From contig NC_048560.1 in NCBI RefSeq assembly GCF_902806685.2, positions 474,492 through 538,491 of the forward strand: a DNA stretch of 64,000 bases. Direction: 5' to 3'. Below are positions 32,095-41,924 of the stretch, piece by piece (position 1 is the first letter of the stretch; every line of letters starts with the position of its first letter). Under the pieces are notes generated by a model. That model made no database searches, was not told where the DNA came from, and was given only the letters and a program-made list of their open reading frames with translations. The stretch is from Maniola hyperantus. Taxonomy: Eukaryota; Arthropoda; Insecta; Lepidoptera; Nymphalidae. A program made the translations under genes and the position numbers.

Positions 32095-32870
32095 TGATTC
32101 TATATTTTTTAAAGGTCCAAACACATTTGCACGACGCGGCAACGCCTTGCTCCGTACAAACTCATAGAAACTATATTTGCCGCGCCGCATTGCGTCGCGC
32201 ATTGCAAGTGCGTTTGAACCTTTTATCTAAACCTAGCTGTTTGAGCTGAACGTTGACAAAGTCATGTCAGTCAATCAATTTCTCTTCCTCTTTATATTTT
32301 TTTTAGTAAGTGTTTTTAGGTGTTTTTGCACAGATTCAGTGATGTCAAACAAAATGTTCTGTTAGTATGCCGCTACATCATAAGATGTTAAATTGTAGCT
32401 CAAAATATTGTATATACTTAATTATAGTTGTAAAATAGTAAAGATATTATAATTAAAATTGGTATTGATTCTGAACTCTGATGGCAACTTAGAGTATTCA
32501 CATCCTTTTCTTACCAATGTAATAAGAAAGGACAAACTTAATTGATTTGAAACTATCAAATTTCGTGTCTTTAGGTGCCAGTCTTGAACACAGTGTTTTT
32601 GTAGAGTAGCACTTCACGGACTTCACGGACTCGGATCGGATGAGTGCGTAACCGCCGTAAGTCTTTAATTTAAAATTCATTTTCCGTCCTTTTTTAGCAA
32701 TATATATTAAAAAGAAAAAGATGCAGATACTTTAAATTTAGTTTAAAGGAACTAGAAAGAAATCAGAATCGATGGCAATTTTTTTAATAATATTAGCTTA
32801 AAACTATGTATCAAACTGTAAATAAAATAATATAAATACTTAAAAAATCTTTTAATATGTTACTTCTCCA

Positions 32871-35282
32871 TTATCTTTTTATTCTTACAAAATTTCTTAA
32901 ATGACTATCTAAATGTTTTTGTAGTGATTGTTTATATACAGTGGTATAGCTACATTTGTCACAAAAAAGCATATTTTCTTTTGGATAGTGTTTCAATTGA
33001 TGACTTCTTAACGCTGACTTAGCAGCACTCCGATAGTCACAAGTCTTAAAATTGCATGAATACGGTTTATCATTTGTATGAATACGTTCATGTATTCTTA
33101 AATTCGGCAAATAATTAGTCTTATAATCACAGTATTTACAAATTAATGCTTTATTTTCTTTATGAGTGTTGCAATGCTGTTGGTAATGTGATTTTTTTAA
33201 TGTACGGTACCCACATGTTTTACAAGTGTACGATGTTTTATTTCCTTTTTGATGTTTCATAAAAATGTGTTCTTTTAAATCTTCATATTTATTAAATGTA
33301 GCATTACAATGCATACAGGATGTCTCTACTAAGTCCATAGAATGGTCTGTCATGTGCAATTTTAAATCGGCTAAGTCTTTGAATCGTTTCTTACAAATAT
33401 GACATGCATGTTTACGATTTCTCTTATTGTATATTATTATTTTAGATAATGCTTTAGCTTCCTCTGGGTGTTTTTTCTTTACATGATGCCGTAAAGTCTG
33501 AACTGTTGAATATCTTAGTTCACAGTATTTACATAGAAGTTTGCCATTACTATCTTTTGATTGGAACCATGCTCTAGGATTTTCTTGAGTTTTCTGAAAT
33601 TGACAAAAATAAAAATATGATTTATTTAATAGATTTAAGTAATCAGTATGGGAGGTTAGAAATCACTACATTATAAAGTGCTGACTTTATAATGTATTGA
33701 TTTCTAACTAATTTGCATTGCATCAGATTTTATTTAAATTTTTTAACCAATAGATTTAAAAAAAAAATTCTTGAATCTACCTTTCCAAGTATATCATGAG
33801 TTACTATATGATGCCATAGTAATAGTTTACTTGGATTTTTTTTAATCCAGAAGGAACGCTTTGGTTTTTTCTGGGATAAAAAGTAGCCTGTGTCACTCCC
33901 CAACCTCCCCATGTGATTGAAGGACAAACAAGCAAACCAACAAAATCACTTTTGCATCTATAATAATATTATGGGTAGTTATTTGATTTTTATATATACA
34001 TACTAGTATTGTAAAGAGGAATGATTTGTTAGTTTGTATGTTTTGTAATCCATAATCTCTGAAACAACTGGACCGATTTTAATATTTCTTTCACCATTAG
34101 AAAACTTCTTTATCTATAAATAACATAGGCTATATTATTTTACTTAATTATATAATAGGTCATAATAAATTTCGCTCGCAAAGCCAGACTGATCAGTTAG
34201 TCTAAATAATATATAAAAGGAGAAGGTGACTGACAACCGACTGATCTATCAACGCACAGCTCAATCTACTGGACAGATTGGGCTGAAATTTGGCATATTG
34301 ATAGCTATTATGACGTAGGCATCTGCTAAGAAAGGACTTTTGAAAATCCAATCCCTAAGGGGGTGAAATAGGGGTTTGAAATTTGTGTAGCCCACGCGGA
34401 CAAAGTCGCGAGCATAAGCTAGTACTAAATAAAGATAAAAAATTACCAAATCAGTTTGATTCTCCAGCTTGTAAGAATTAAACACATTAGACAGTAAGTT
34501 TCTTTTATCATCATCAATGACTGAAGGTTCATCATATAGGTCTTCAGTCTGAAACCAAATTTCAATAAACCTTCAATACACATAAAACAATCATCAAGGT
34601 CTGCACACATATAATAGTCAAAATTCCACAGATACGTACAAAGCGATTTGCCTCCTCATTTCTAATTTGAGCTGCTAAGATATGGAACACTCTTCCAGCA
34701 CCAGTTTTCCCTTCAATTTTAATATGGATAACTTCTAGTCAAGAGTGAATGGGCATCTTCTAGGCAAGCACGCTCCATCTTAGGCTGCATCATCACTAGC
34801 TAGAGCAGGTCTGATTGCAGCCAAGCACTAGTTTATAAATTTAAAAAAAAACAATGACTGACAGGCTGTCCATGCGCTGAGGGTGGCCGAAGGGTGGGTA
34901 AAAAGTAAAACCTCACATAACCCGATTTATTCCCTAAGTCTAAGTATCAAATGAAGATTTCCTCCCCACCAAAAAATGGTCCAATTTGCCTCTCGTCGAT
35001 GTAACTGGCATCTTCTAGGTAAGCGCGCTCTATCTTACGCTACATCATCACTTGCCACTGGTCTGACTGCAGCCAAGTGCTAGTATATAAATTTAAAAAA
35101 ACTTTCGGGCTGCTATGACTAGAGTATTCTTAAAAAACAGCAAAGATTAAGGTTTAATTATATACCATAAGGCTTCCGTAACTTCGATTATTATCTTGGT
35201 AAACATAACCATCTTCGCGTAAGGGATCACTTTCAAAACTTTCGTTATATTCTATTTTGATTTCTAGTTCTTCAATATCCAT
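32871..35282 (-). CDS. C2H2 zinc-finger protein, seven fingers, three exons, complete
   Basis: Exons: 35282-35166 (39 codons), 34548-34447 (34), 33593-32871 (240 plus stop); all phase 0, 313 residues. Donors are ATG|GTATAT and TTG|GTAATT; acceptors are TTGGTTTCAG and CAATTTCAG. The start MDIEELEIKIEYNESF gives an acidic N terminus. Fingers follow: CKYCELRY.., CHICKKRFKDL.., CMHCNATF.., CKTCGYRT.., CKYCDYKT.., a CNFKTC variant and CDKCSYTT.. near the C-terminal KR end. Only the last 162 codons look like one simple ORF; the exon continues 234 bases upstream through the first two fingers. Presumably nuclear and DNA-binding, otherwise uncharacterised. An intron acceptor-like TTACAG lies ~30 bp above the ATG (35312), so a non-coding first exon is likely. 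ATTAAA at 32851-32856 may be the poly(A) signal. Confidence 0.9.
33830..33980 (-). mobile_element. Helitron-like element, family C, partial
   Basis: TCTGGGATAAAAAGTAGCCTG, then GTGATTGAAGGACAAACAAG and an ATTATGGGTA end; 3' terminus lost. In intron 2 of the seven-finger gene. Confidence 0.6.
34201..34422 (+). mobile_element. Helitron-like element, family B, complete
   Basis: TCTAAATAATATATAAAAGG to GGACAAAGTCGCGAGCATAAGCTAG|T; 222 bp. Ends 25 bp from exon 2 of the seven-finger gene. Confidence 0.75.
34660..34850 (+). pseudogene. Non-LTR 3' end (decayed)
   Basis: GGAACACTCTTCCAGCACC, AGTCAAGAGTGAATGGGCATCTTCTAGGCAAGC, then GCATCATCACTAGC and an A-run tail; a relative of the tail at 48886. 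A second fragment is at 35010-35110. Confidence 0.6.
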
Positions 35283-35345
35283 TTTAAAGTTAATTCATTT
35301 TTAATAATTAGAACTGTAATTTGAAAAATAAACAAAACATCACAA

Positions 35346-35357
35346 GCCGCAAACATT
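35346..35357. repeat. 12-bp target-site duplication, left copy
   Basis: GCCGCAAACATT immediately left of the LINE's 3' end; the identical copy is at 40862-40873. Confidence 0.75.
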
Positions 35358-35664
35358 CTTCTTTTCTTGTCTATGGCTCTATGTACTGCGGTTTTGTTGT
35401 CCGCAATAATTCCGCCAATGTCAATTCAGTGGAGAGAACATCGTTGTAATTTGGTTCTTGAATTCCTTTCATGAGAGACTTTTCTTTCTATCCCACAGAC
35501 TGCAGTGTATATAAACCTTTGTTAGACCTAGACAACACAAGGACAACACAAGTTGTTAGTTTATACATTGGACAATTAGTATGATTTTAGTTTAACATAA
35601 AGGAAATATAACAATTAATAATATCATGACCGTTAAAACATTAAACATTGATGTTAGAGATACA

Positions 35665-38600
35665 TTATAATTTAATATCATACAAATTAATATAATTGCA
35701 TAGACATCTTAGGATCGAAGGATTAGGAAAAGAGAGGAGATAAGGGAAATGAATTGGGCGAGGGATATTATGGGGTAGAAACTCGTACAAAGATATGGGG
35801 TGGTTAGTACAGTTGAAAAATATGTGCTCGACTGTTCCCTCGTCCAGACCACATTCACAAAGCGAGCTATCTCTCACCCTGATTTTATTTAAAAACACTG
35901 GGGAGCATATGTGGCCTAATCGTAGCCTACATAGAACGGATATTGTCCTTTTATTTAGTTTTTTGGATTTGAAAAACCAGGGTTTGCGGGGAATATTGGG
36001 CTGGATATATCTATAGTGTTTAGCTATGTTTAATTGGGTAGTATTCCATCTTACATTCCAGTCCTTATGCATGTAAGTTTTAGCCAGAGGGATGAGGTCT
36101 CTTGGGAAGATGCAGCTGTATGTTGGGGATCCTAACTGTATGGCTTGCTTAGCCCACATATCAGCTTGTTCATTTCCTTGTATGCCTTTGTGGCCTGGTA
36201 TCCATGCTAAAGCTATATCTAAACCGTTGTTATGGCAATGGTATAATGTTTCTTTTATATTTAAAATAATTTGAAAATTCTGGACTTTATTTTTGAAAAT
36301 ATTACCCAATATTGCTTGCAAACAGCTCTTTGAATCCGATAATATTAAAACTTTATTTAAGCTGTGAGTCTTAACATATTTTAATGCCTCAAGGATGGCA
36401 ATAGCTTCCCCGGTGAATACTGATGTTTGGGGAGGACTTCTGAATAAAAGGGCAATATTGTACTTTGGAATCCATACTGCTGAACCAACACTATCACTTT
36501 CTGTTAATTTAGAGGCATCAGTAAAAACTAGAATCCACCCCTGCCAGTTTTGGTCTAAAATTTGGCCTAACTTTGTGTTTGCCTCAACTTCGTCTTTGCA
36601 AATGCCAAAGTCAAGTTGTATATTGGGGTTGTAAATTAAAGCATCAAATGAACAGTTAAATATAGGGAATATAGGAGACTGGGCTATTGGGTGTTGTAAG
36701 TCTTTACATCTCCTGTAGCTCTTTATTAGTCTAGGAGGGTCTTTATGTGCCCAGTATTCTTCAGTGTTAACCTTTTGTGCCATTGAGTTCAACTGTGGAA
36801 TCAGTGGGTGCGACTCCACTTGTATTAGCTTACAGACAAACCGATCTGATAAGTACTGCCTTCTTAGGTCAAGAGGAGGGTCAACACATTCTGTCATCAG
36901 GGCTATTTTGGGTGAAGACTTCATGGCACCCAGAACTATCCGCAGGCATTTTGCTTGGATTAGATTTAGCCTTTCCAAACCATCTTTGTTGCAAGGTTCA
37001 AAGATAAAGGTGCCATAATCGAAGTGGCTTCTAACTATAGCATTATATAGAAGTTTCTGGCAGTATGGATGAGATCCCCACCACACTCCAGAGAGAGCTC
37101 TCATTATGTTAACTCCTTTTTCACACTTTTGGGCTACATAATTAAAGTGTTGTTTACCTGTTAACCTTGCATCTAGTATAACGCCCAGAAATTTTACTGC
37201 CGGAACTGCTTTGATAATCTGCTCTTCGTATCTTATTTCTATATCCGGAATTCTTCTTTTTCTAGAGAAGATCAGAACGTTACTTTTAGAAGGAGAGAGA
37301 CTTAGTCCATGTTCTTCAAGCCATCTGCTAAGGTAGTACATAGCAGAGTTTAGGTTAACAGCTGCATCACGGATTGAGTTACTTGAGATATATAATGCCA
37401 GGTCATCTGCATACTGCAGTGTATTACAAAAGCTATTCACCGCCAGCTCCAAATCATACGTATAAATATTATACAACAGAGGACTAAGTACGGATCCTTG
37501 TGGGAGACCCTTCCAGACAGTTCTGGGCGGCATGAGCTCTTCATTTATACGTATTTTGATAGATCTAGCCATGAACAGATTCATAACAAAGTGCACAATC
37601 CTCTCAGGGATACCCAGATTAAGCATTTTGCGCCTGAGTAGTGGAAGATTAACACTATCATAGGCAGAGGTAATATCTAGAAAGATGCCCACCAGGTAAT
37701 CTCCATTCGCGAAAGCAAGACGTATATCAGTAGACAGCATGCTTAAACTATCCATAGTACTCTTACCTTTTCTGAATCCAAATTGAGTTTTACCCAAAAT
37801 GTCTTTGCTCTCTACATACCATTCTAATCTATTCTTTACCATATGTTCAAATATTTTACAGAGGGTGGATGACAAGGCGATGGGACGATATGAAGTAGGT
37901 TCTGAAGGATTCTTTCCCGGTTTCAAGATTGGTAAAACAACTTGAGTTTTCCAGGGTTCTGGTATATTACCCGATATAAATATATTATTTACTATATTTA
38001 AAAAGTAGGTTTTACCCAGGATGTTTAGGTTCTTTATAAAGGAGTAGGGGATACCGTCTTCTCCAGGCGTAGAATCCTTCAGCTCCTTTAGTACTATTTG
38101 TAGTTCTACAAGGGAGAAGGGTTGCTCTAATCTATGTGAGGGGGGGGGTATGCTAGTTGATGGGAAATAATCCTGATCTGGAGCAAAGGGTGGAGCTAAT
38201 TTCATTTCGAATTCGTGTAACCATGGAGATGGATCATTAGAAGGGGAATCTATAGTCCTAGATCCTCTGAATCTTTTGATATACCGCCAAACCAGAGAAG
38301 ACGGGGACCTGGGAGACAAGCTGTCACAGAAAGCTTTCCAGCCTTTATGTTTTTTTTTGGAAAGCATTCTTCTGACTTTAGCAGAGTTTCTCTGGAAGGC
38401 TATGAAATTTTCTATTGTCATATTTCTATTGTATTCCAATTCTGATTCCTCTCTCAGCTGCACTGCAGATGTACATTCAGAATCCCACCAAGGAGGTGAT
38501 AGAAATTTTTGTTTATATTGTTTAATTGGAAAGTGAATGTCTGCAGCATTCACTAACGCCTGTTGGAATTGGTTGTAATTTTCTGAGAGGTTTTCCAAAT

Positions 38601-39129
38601 TTACAGGTTCCAGTTGGGATAAGAAACTATCTACTGACTCGGCAAAAGCGCTCCAGTCAACATTGTTTATCCTGTATTTTAAAAGAGGTTTTGGGGCAGG
38701 CTTGGGGGATATGTGGTGAGTCATGTATATTAAGATTGGATAGTGGTCGCTACCATAAGAATTGCTCAGGACTTCCCAAGTTATGGTGTTTGCGATACTG
38801 GGAGAACAGAGAGAGAGATCTGGGACTGACCGAGGGTTTTGGCCGGGATAAACTCTATGTGTTGGGGATCCATCGTTGAGGGAGCATACATTAATTTTGT
38901 CAAAAATATCTATTAAGTAGTTTGAAAAGGAGTCACAATAGTATGACCCCCACGAAGTGTGATGACAGTTAAAATCCCCTAGTACTATCAGGGGGGAAGG
39001 AAGTACTGAGAGCAAAGATAAAAGTTCAATTTCGAGATTAGGGTTGGGGTGGGGAATATAAATGGAAACAATGGTTTTATTTACAACTCTGGCAGCAACC
39101 ACATTAATTTCCTGTGAATGCTGTGGCAA
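35665..39129 (-). CDS. LINE ORF2: endonuclease (part), reverse transcriptase, RNase H
   Basis: 1154 codons. The endonuclease C-terminal half is at residues ~1-150 (LGDFNCHHTSWG, GSDHYPI). RT: YRPIALSSTLCKIFEHMVK, GFRKGKSTMD, FLDITSAYDSV, LPQGSVLSPLLYNIYTYDL and the catalytic YADD. RNase H: VFTDAS, GEAIAILEAL, LSDSKS and WIPGHKGIQGNEQAD keep all four acidic positions. A CECG..H..C motif lies near the C terminus. Nicking and target-primed reverse transcription are the expected activities. The apparent start is TTG. The endonuclease N-terminal half lies upstream in another frame (39153-39384), so this reading frame is interrupted once. RT and RNase H show no stops. Confidence 0.92.
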   Translation of the reverse strand: MPQHSQEINVVAARVVNKTIVSIYIPHPNPNLEIELLSLLSVLPSPLIVLGDFNCHHTSWGSYYCDSFSNYLIDIFDKINVCSLNDGSPTHRVYPGQNPRSVPDLSLCSPSIANTITWEVLSNSYGSDHYPILIYMTHHISPKPAPKPLLKYRINNVDWSAFAESVDSFLSQLEPVNLENLSENYNQFQQALVNAADIHFPIKQYKQKFLSPPWWDSECTSAVQLREESELEYNRNMTIENFIAFQRNSAKVRRMLSKKKHKGWKAFCDSLSPRSPSSLVWRYIKRFRGSRTIDSPSNDPSPWLHEFEMKLAPPFAPDQDYFPSTSIPPPSHRLEQPFSLVELQIVLKELKDSTPGEDGIPYSFIKNLNILGKTYFLNIVNNIFISGNIPEPWKTQVVLPILKPGKNPSEPTSYRPIALSSTLCKIFEHMVKNRLEWYVESKDILGKTQFGFRKGKSTMDSLSMLSTDIRLAFANGDYLVGIFLDITSAYDSVNLPLLRRKMLNLGIPERIVHFVMNLFMARSIKIRINEELMPPRTVWKGLPQGSVLSPLLYNIYTYDLELAVNSFCNTLQYADDLALYISSNSIRDAAVNLNSAMYYLSRWLEEHGLSLSPSKSNVLIFSRKRRIPDIEIRYEEQIIKAVPAVKFLGVILDARLTGKQHFNYVAQKCEKGVNIMRALSGVWWGSHPYCQKLLYNAIVRSHFDYGTFIFEPCNKDGLERLNLIQAKCLRIVLGAMKSSPKIALMTECVDPPLDLRRQYLSDRFVCKLIQVESHPLIPQLNSMAQKVNTEEYWAHKDPPRLIKSYRRCKDLQHPIAQSPIFPIFNCSFDALIYNPNIQLDFGICKDEVEANTKLGQILDQNWQGWILVFTDASKLTESDSVGSAVWIPKYNIALLFRSPPQTSVFTGEAIAILEALKYVKTHSLNKVLILSDSKSCLQAILGNIFKNKVQNFQIILNIKETLYHCHNNGLDIALAWIPGHKGIQGNEQADMWAKQAIQLGSPTYSCIFPRDLIPLAKTYMHKDWNVRWNTTQLNIAKHYRYIQPNIPRKPWFFKSKKLNKRTISVLCRLRLGHICSPVFLNKIRVRDSSLCECGLDEGTVEHIFFNCTNHPISLYEFLPHNIPRPIHFPYLLSFPNPSILRCLCNYINLYDIKL

Positions 39130-39152
39130 AGGAAGTTGAGAGTAAGTTAAAG

Positions 39153-39384
39153 TTTTTTTTTATAAATAAAGCGCATCCACCATATCCATCGCCCCTATCA
39201 TCCCGGAGACAGGCAAAGCCTGGTATCCTGAAAGAGGATTCCTGTCTCAACCATGTCTCCGAGACGGCAGCGATGGCGATGTGGTATTTTTTAAAGAGTG
39301 AAGTTAATTCATGTTTTTTATTTTTGATGCTTCTAATATTCCATTGTAGGATTGGGATCGGCTGGGCCGTTCTGGGATTTAAAT
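39153..39384 (-). CDS. LINE ORF2, endonuclease N-terminal segment in a shifted frame
   Basis: Minus-strand frame starting after a TGA near 39384: ILQWNIRSIKNKKHELTSLF, IAIAAVSETWL and GYGGCALFIKKN are the first blocks of an APE-type endonuclease, including the catalytic N and E. It runs into the T9 tract at 39153-39161 (A9 on the minus strand), after which the 35665-39129 frame continues the domain. It has no ATG, and its upstream part overlaps the end of ORF1. Confidence 0.85.
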
Positions 39385-40709
39385 ATGTCTGTCAGTTTAA
39401 CGATTTTTTCCGCCACGTTGTTCGGTATGTTGTTGTTGGGTTTCAGGATACAATTGTTTAGTAGTGCAACAAGGATTTCCATAAGGTATTCATTTGAAAC
39501 TGAAAAGGTTTGATTTTTGAGGGCACAACCATTTGAAGAGGGAGAGGATGGGATGTTAGTAATTGAATTGTGGGCGAGCCTATCAAATCCTTTAGGAGGT
39601 GGGGGTCTAGGTCTTGGGGTAGTTAAAACTGTTTTTCTGTACGATTTGGGGGGCAAGGGAGCAGCAGGATTCCTACTGACAAGGGGCTCACTCACTGAGG
39701 GGGCAAAGATAGTCGCTGCTATGTCCGCATATGATCTACGGGCTGGGGGAACCTGGGCTGAAGCCTCTATATATGAAATATTATTATCGGACATCATTAG
39801 CTTGATTTTGTGTTGTCTTTGGTGTTCCGGGCAGTCTTTATATGTGGCTACATGCTTGCCTGTACACAGTACACATTGGATCTCATCTTGACACCTATCG
39901 CCAGAATGCTCCTGGCCACACCTGAAGCATCTGGGCTTGCTTCTGCATTGGTTTTTTGTGTGACCGAATCTGCAGCAATTGTGACACTGAATGGTGGGGA
40001 GAAGGTACTTCTCCACCACCATGGAAGTATAATACACATATACATTTTTGGGCAAAACTTGGCCTCTGAATGTGATAACGACTGATTGTGTGGGAACCCA
40101 TGTTGCTGTGCCCTCTGATACTACCTTACGGTTCAGACGTCTTGCTTTCAAGACGATCCCACAGTTATCCGGGAGTTCTATGGCCTCTGCCAGTTGCTGT
40201 ATAGACCACTCTTTAGGGACTCCTCTAATGAGTCCCATCCGAGTTACGTGGAACGCGGGTATGGTGGCATTCAGTTTGTTTTGTTGTAGACATGGGTGGT
40301 GAAGAAAAGCATTGGCATCACCACTGTTCCTGAACTCAATGGCGACTCGATTTCTACCTACCGCTTTTACACCATCTCTTACAATGTTAGAAATATTATT
40401 CTTAGCCAGAAGTAAACCGATTTTAATTGGGCGGAGAGTTAATCCAGCAGCAGGATCAGGTTCAATTCGCATCACGTGTACAATAAATGGGCCTGCGTCG
40501 TTTAACCCGTAAGTGCGATCCGTAATAGTCATCGATGGATGGGTGTAAATATTTTGGATAGATTCCATCGACGATTGGTCTAGTTCAATGTCAGCTCGCT
40601 TTGTAGGTTGGATGACGGGTTCAGCTACACGTTTTTTAGGGCGTTCCTTTGGTTGTGACGGATCAGAGCATGTCGGATCCGGAGGATCCCCTGGACTATC
40701 CACGCCCAT
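39333..40709 (-). CDS. LINE ORF1: gag-like RNA-binding protein
   Basis: 458 codons from ATG 40709 (the open frame extends 11 codons further to TTG). Three zinc knuckles in tandem, residues ~255-310: C-x2-C-x4-H-x4-C (CHNCCRFGHTKNQC), C-x2-C-x3-H-x4-C (CFRCGQEHSGDRC) and C-x2-C-x3-H-x6-C. A Pro-rich segment follows (PRPRPPPPKG). Expected to coat the element RNA. Ends TAG 39335-39333 inside the start region of ORF2. No stops or frameshifts seen. Confidence 0.9.
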   Translation of the reverse strand: MGVDSPGDPPDPTCSDPSQPKERPKKRVAEPVIQPTKRADIELDQSSMESIQNIYTHPSMTITDRTYGLNDAGPFIVHVMRIEPDPAAGLTLRPIKIGLLLAKNNISNIVRDGVKAVGRNRVAIEFRNSGDANAFLHHPCLQQNKLNATIPAFHVTRMGLIRGVPKEWSIQQLAEAIELPDNCGIVLKARRLNRKVVSEGTATWVPTQSVVITFRGQVLPKNVYVYYTSMVVEKYLLPTIQCHNCCRFGHTKNQCRSKPRCFRCGQEHSGDRCQDEIQCVLCTGKHVATYKDCPEHQRQHKIKLMMSDNNISYIEASAQVPPARRSYADIAATIFAPSVSEPLVSRNPAAPLPPKSYRKTVLTTPRPRPPPPKGFDRLAHNSITNIPSSPSSNGCALKNQTFSVSNEYLMEILVALLNNCILKPNNNIPNNVAEKIVKLTDIFKSQNGPADPNPTMEY

Positions 40710-40861
40710 TCCTTCCCCTTCCCACGAACGAAACACACACAAAACTCACCAGATACCACCACCAAGTCTCAGCTAGGAGTAAAAAACCACAAGAACACGT
40801 GCTCTCAACCACCAGCTGACGGAATCTTATTGTATGGGGTTTTTCGTAATTAATACCTAGT

Positions 40862-40873
40862 GCCGCAAACATT
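40862..40873. repeat. 12-bp target-site duplication, right copy
   Basis: GCCGCAAACATT directly beyond the LINE's 5' end. Confidence 0.75.
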
Positions 40874-41322
40874 TTTATTTTGACATATTTGAAGTTTTTG
40901 CGCGTTTGACTTTGACTTGACATAAGAAGACAATGAACTTTTTTTAATCGTTCAACGTTCCATTGTATTTCCGGTAATATGGAATTGATTTTTAATTTTT
41001 TACTTATTTTGCGTATTAAATGAGACAGCACCCTAGCATTATCCTTACATAATGTTTCTAATTTATGATAATTATCACAAATTTACTTCTTATTTTTATT
41101 GGTTTTAAAGCGATGTTTGTGATAATATTATAATCTGTTACGAATACTGACAGTACTCTATGGTAACGTTAAGATCGTTCCTTTGTTTGCCGTTCACTCG
41201 TCGCTTGCTAGAATACATTCGTTCTTTCAGTCTGCTCTCAACCTCTGAAGGAGGTGGTTTACTCGTTTTCGGCAATAGCTTATCGCGTTACGGTGTGATT
41301 TGTGTTTGTATTGTGGTGTACA
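40874..41322. promoter_or_regulatory. Likely divergent promoter region, split by the LINE
   Basis: About 450 bp between the LINE's right flank and ATG 41323. It contains TTTCCGGTAA (ETS-like core), a palindromic TATCACAAA...TTTGTGATAAT pair and a GC-rich 5' UTR-like end (41180-41322). On the minus side it originally continued into 35283-35345. Promoter activity is inferred from position. Confidence 0.45.
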
Positions 41323-41385
41323 ATGGCTTACAACGGTGGTGGTGGCAAGAGACTGTGCAGCGGGACTGATTTGGACGTGGAAAGG
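41323..41385 (+). CDS. First coding exon of an unrecognised gene
   Basis: ATG in the context TACAATGG opens 21 codons (MAYNGGGGKRLCSGTDLDVE plus R) and ends at a strong donor, AGG|GTAAGT, in phase 0. Upstream 5' UTR-like sequence and the clean donor make a real exon likely. The short Gly-rich basic start resembles N termini of several RNA-binding proteins, but I do not recognise it. No following exon was found in the remaining 22.6 kb. An AG at 41669 (TTGGTTGCAG) is followed in phase by a stop after 12 codons and looks unconvincing. The longer ORF at 41160-41369 is a shadow in another frame. Confidence 0.6.
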
Positions 41386-41924
41386 GTAAGTTTTTAATCT
41401 TCAACTTTCAACATACACATAAACGAAAATGGCCGTGTTTTGTCTTGAATCCTTCCGTCATGTTTTTGCGATACACGTAACGATTACTTATCTCAGTCTA
41501 CAATACATTGTTATGAATTTACAACTCTGTTATGATATTTTAAAAGGTTTACAATTTAGTCTTAAACACGCTACGTTGTTGATTTCGCGTTTGAGGTTAC
41601 AATATTGACAGGTGACAAACTTACAAAGAGTATTTTATTATGACGCTTCTGTTTGTGTTTTGGTTGCAGAAAAAAAGCTTCTTTTTAATGTCGGGATCGC
41701 TGGGCTGAACGAAAATAGTCAGGTGTCAGGCTGTCAATTATTGTGATTGACATGTTTCGGTCGTTAGGCGCAGCGTGCCGGCGGGAAAATTCTTTAATTT
41801 CGAATTTCGTTAACCTGGTAACAATGCCTCTATTAAGGGCTTGGGTAATGAATATTGTGCTCCTGTTATTATTCTGTTATCTCTATAGACTCATTTCTGC
41901 TTTCATTGTTTCAATTTAATTAAA
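41386..41924 (+). other. Start of a probable long intron
   Basis: No repeat or exon recognised. Local GC around 41690-41800 is higher than in most of the downstream sequence. Confidence 0.4.

Larger units (their letters stand above)
35358..40861 (-). mobile_element. Apparently full-length non-LTR retrotransposon (~5.5 kb)
   Basis: Two large ORFs on the minus strand, ~150 bp of 5' UTR, ~300 bp of 3' UTR and an identical 12-bp duplication at both edges. RNase H after the RT, plus a gag-like ORF1 with three CCHC knuckles, fits the I-like group of LINEs rather than Jockey or CR1; the clade is an inference. The 3' end (..CATAGACAAGAAAAGAAG) recurs as a truncated copy at 31742. It lies just upstream of the seven-finger gene in the same orientation. 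Confidence 0.85.

Noticed and set aside
33357..33359. Start of the seven-finger protein at 33359
   Set aside because: It is TTG inside a finger; the exon continues in frame to an acceptor at 33594 and two upstream exons.
39150..39165. Programmed -1 frameshift in the LINE endonuclease
   Set aside because: The slippery-looking A AAA AAC would lead straight into TAA after a -1 shift; the required change is the opposite.
35795..39461. Plus-strand ORFs of 60-124 codons across the LINE
   Set aside because: Antisense shadows of ORF1 and ORF2.
41669..41710. Second exon of the gene starting at 41323
   Set aside because: Acceptor-like TTGGTTGCAG exists, but the in-phase frame stops after about 12 codons.
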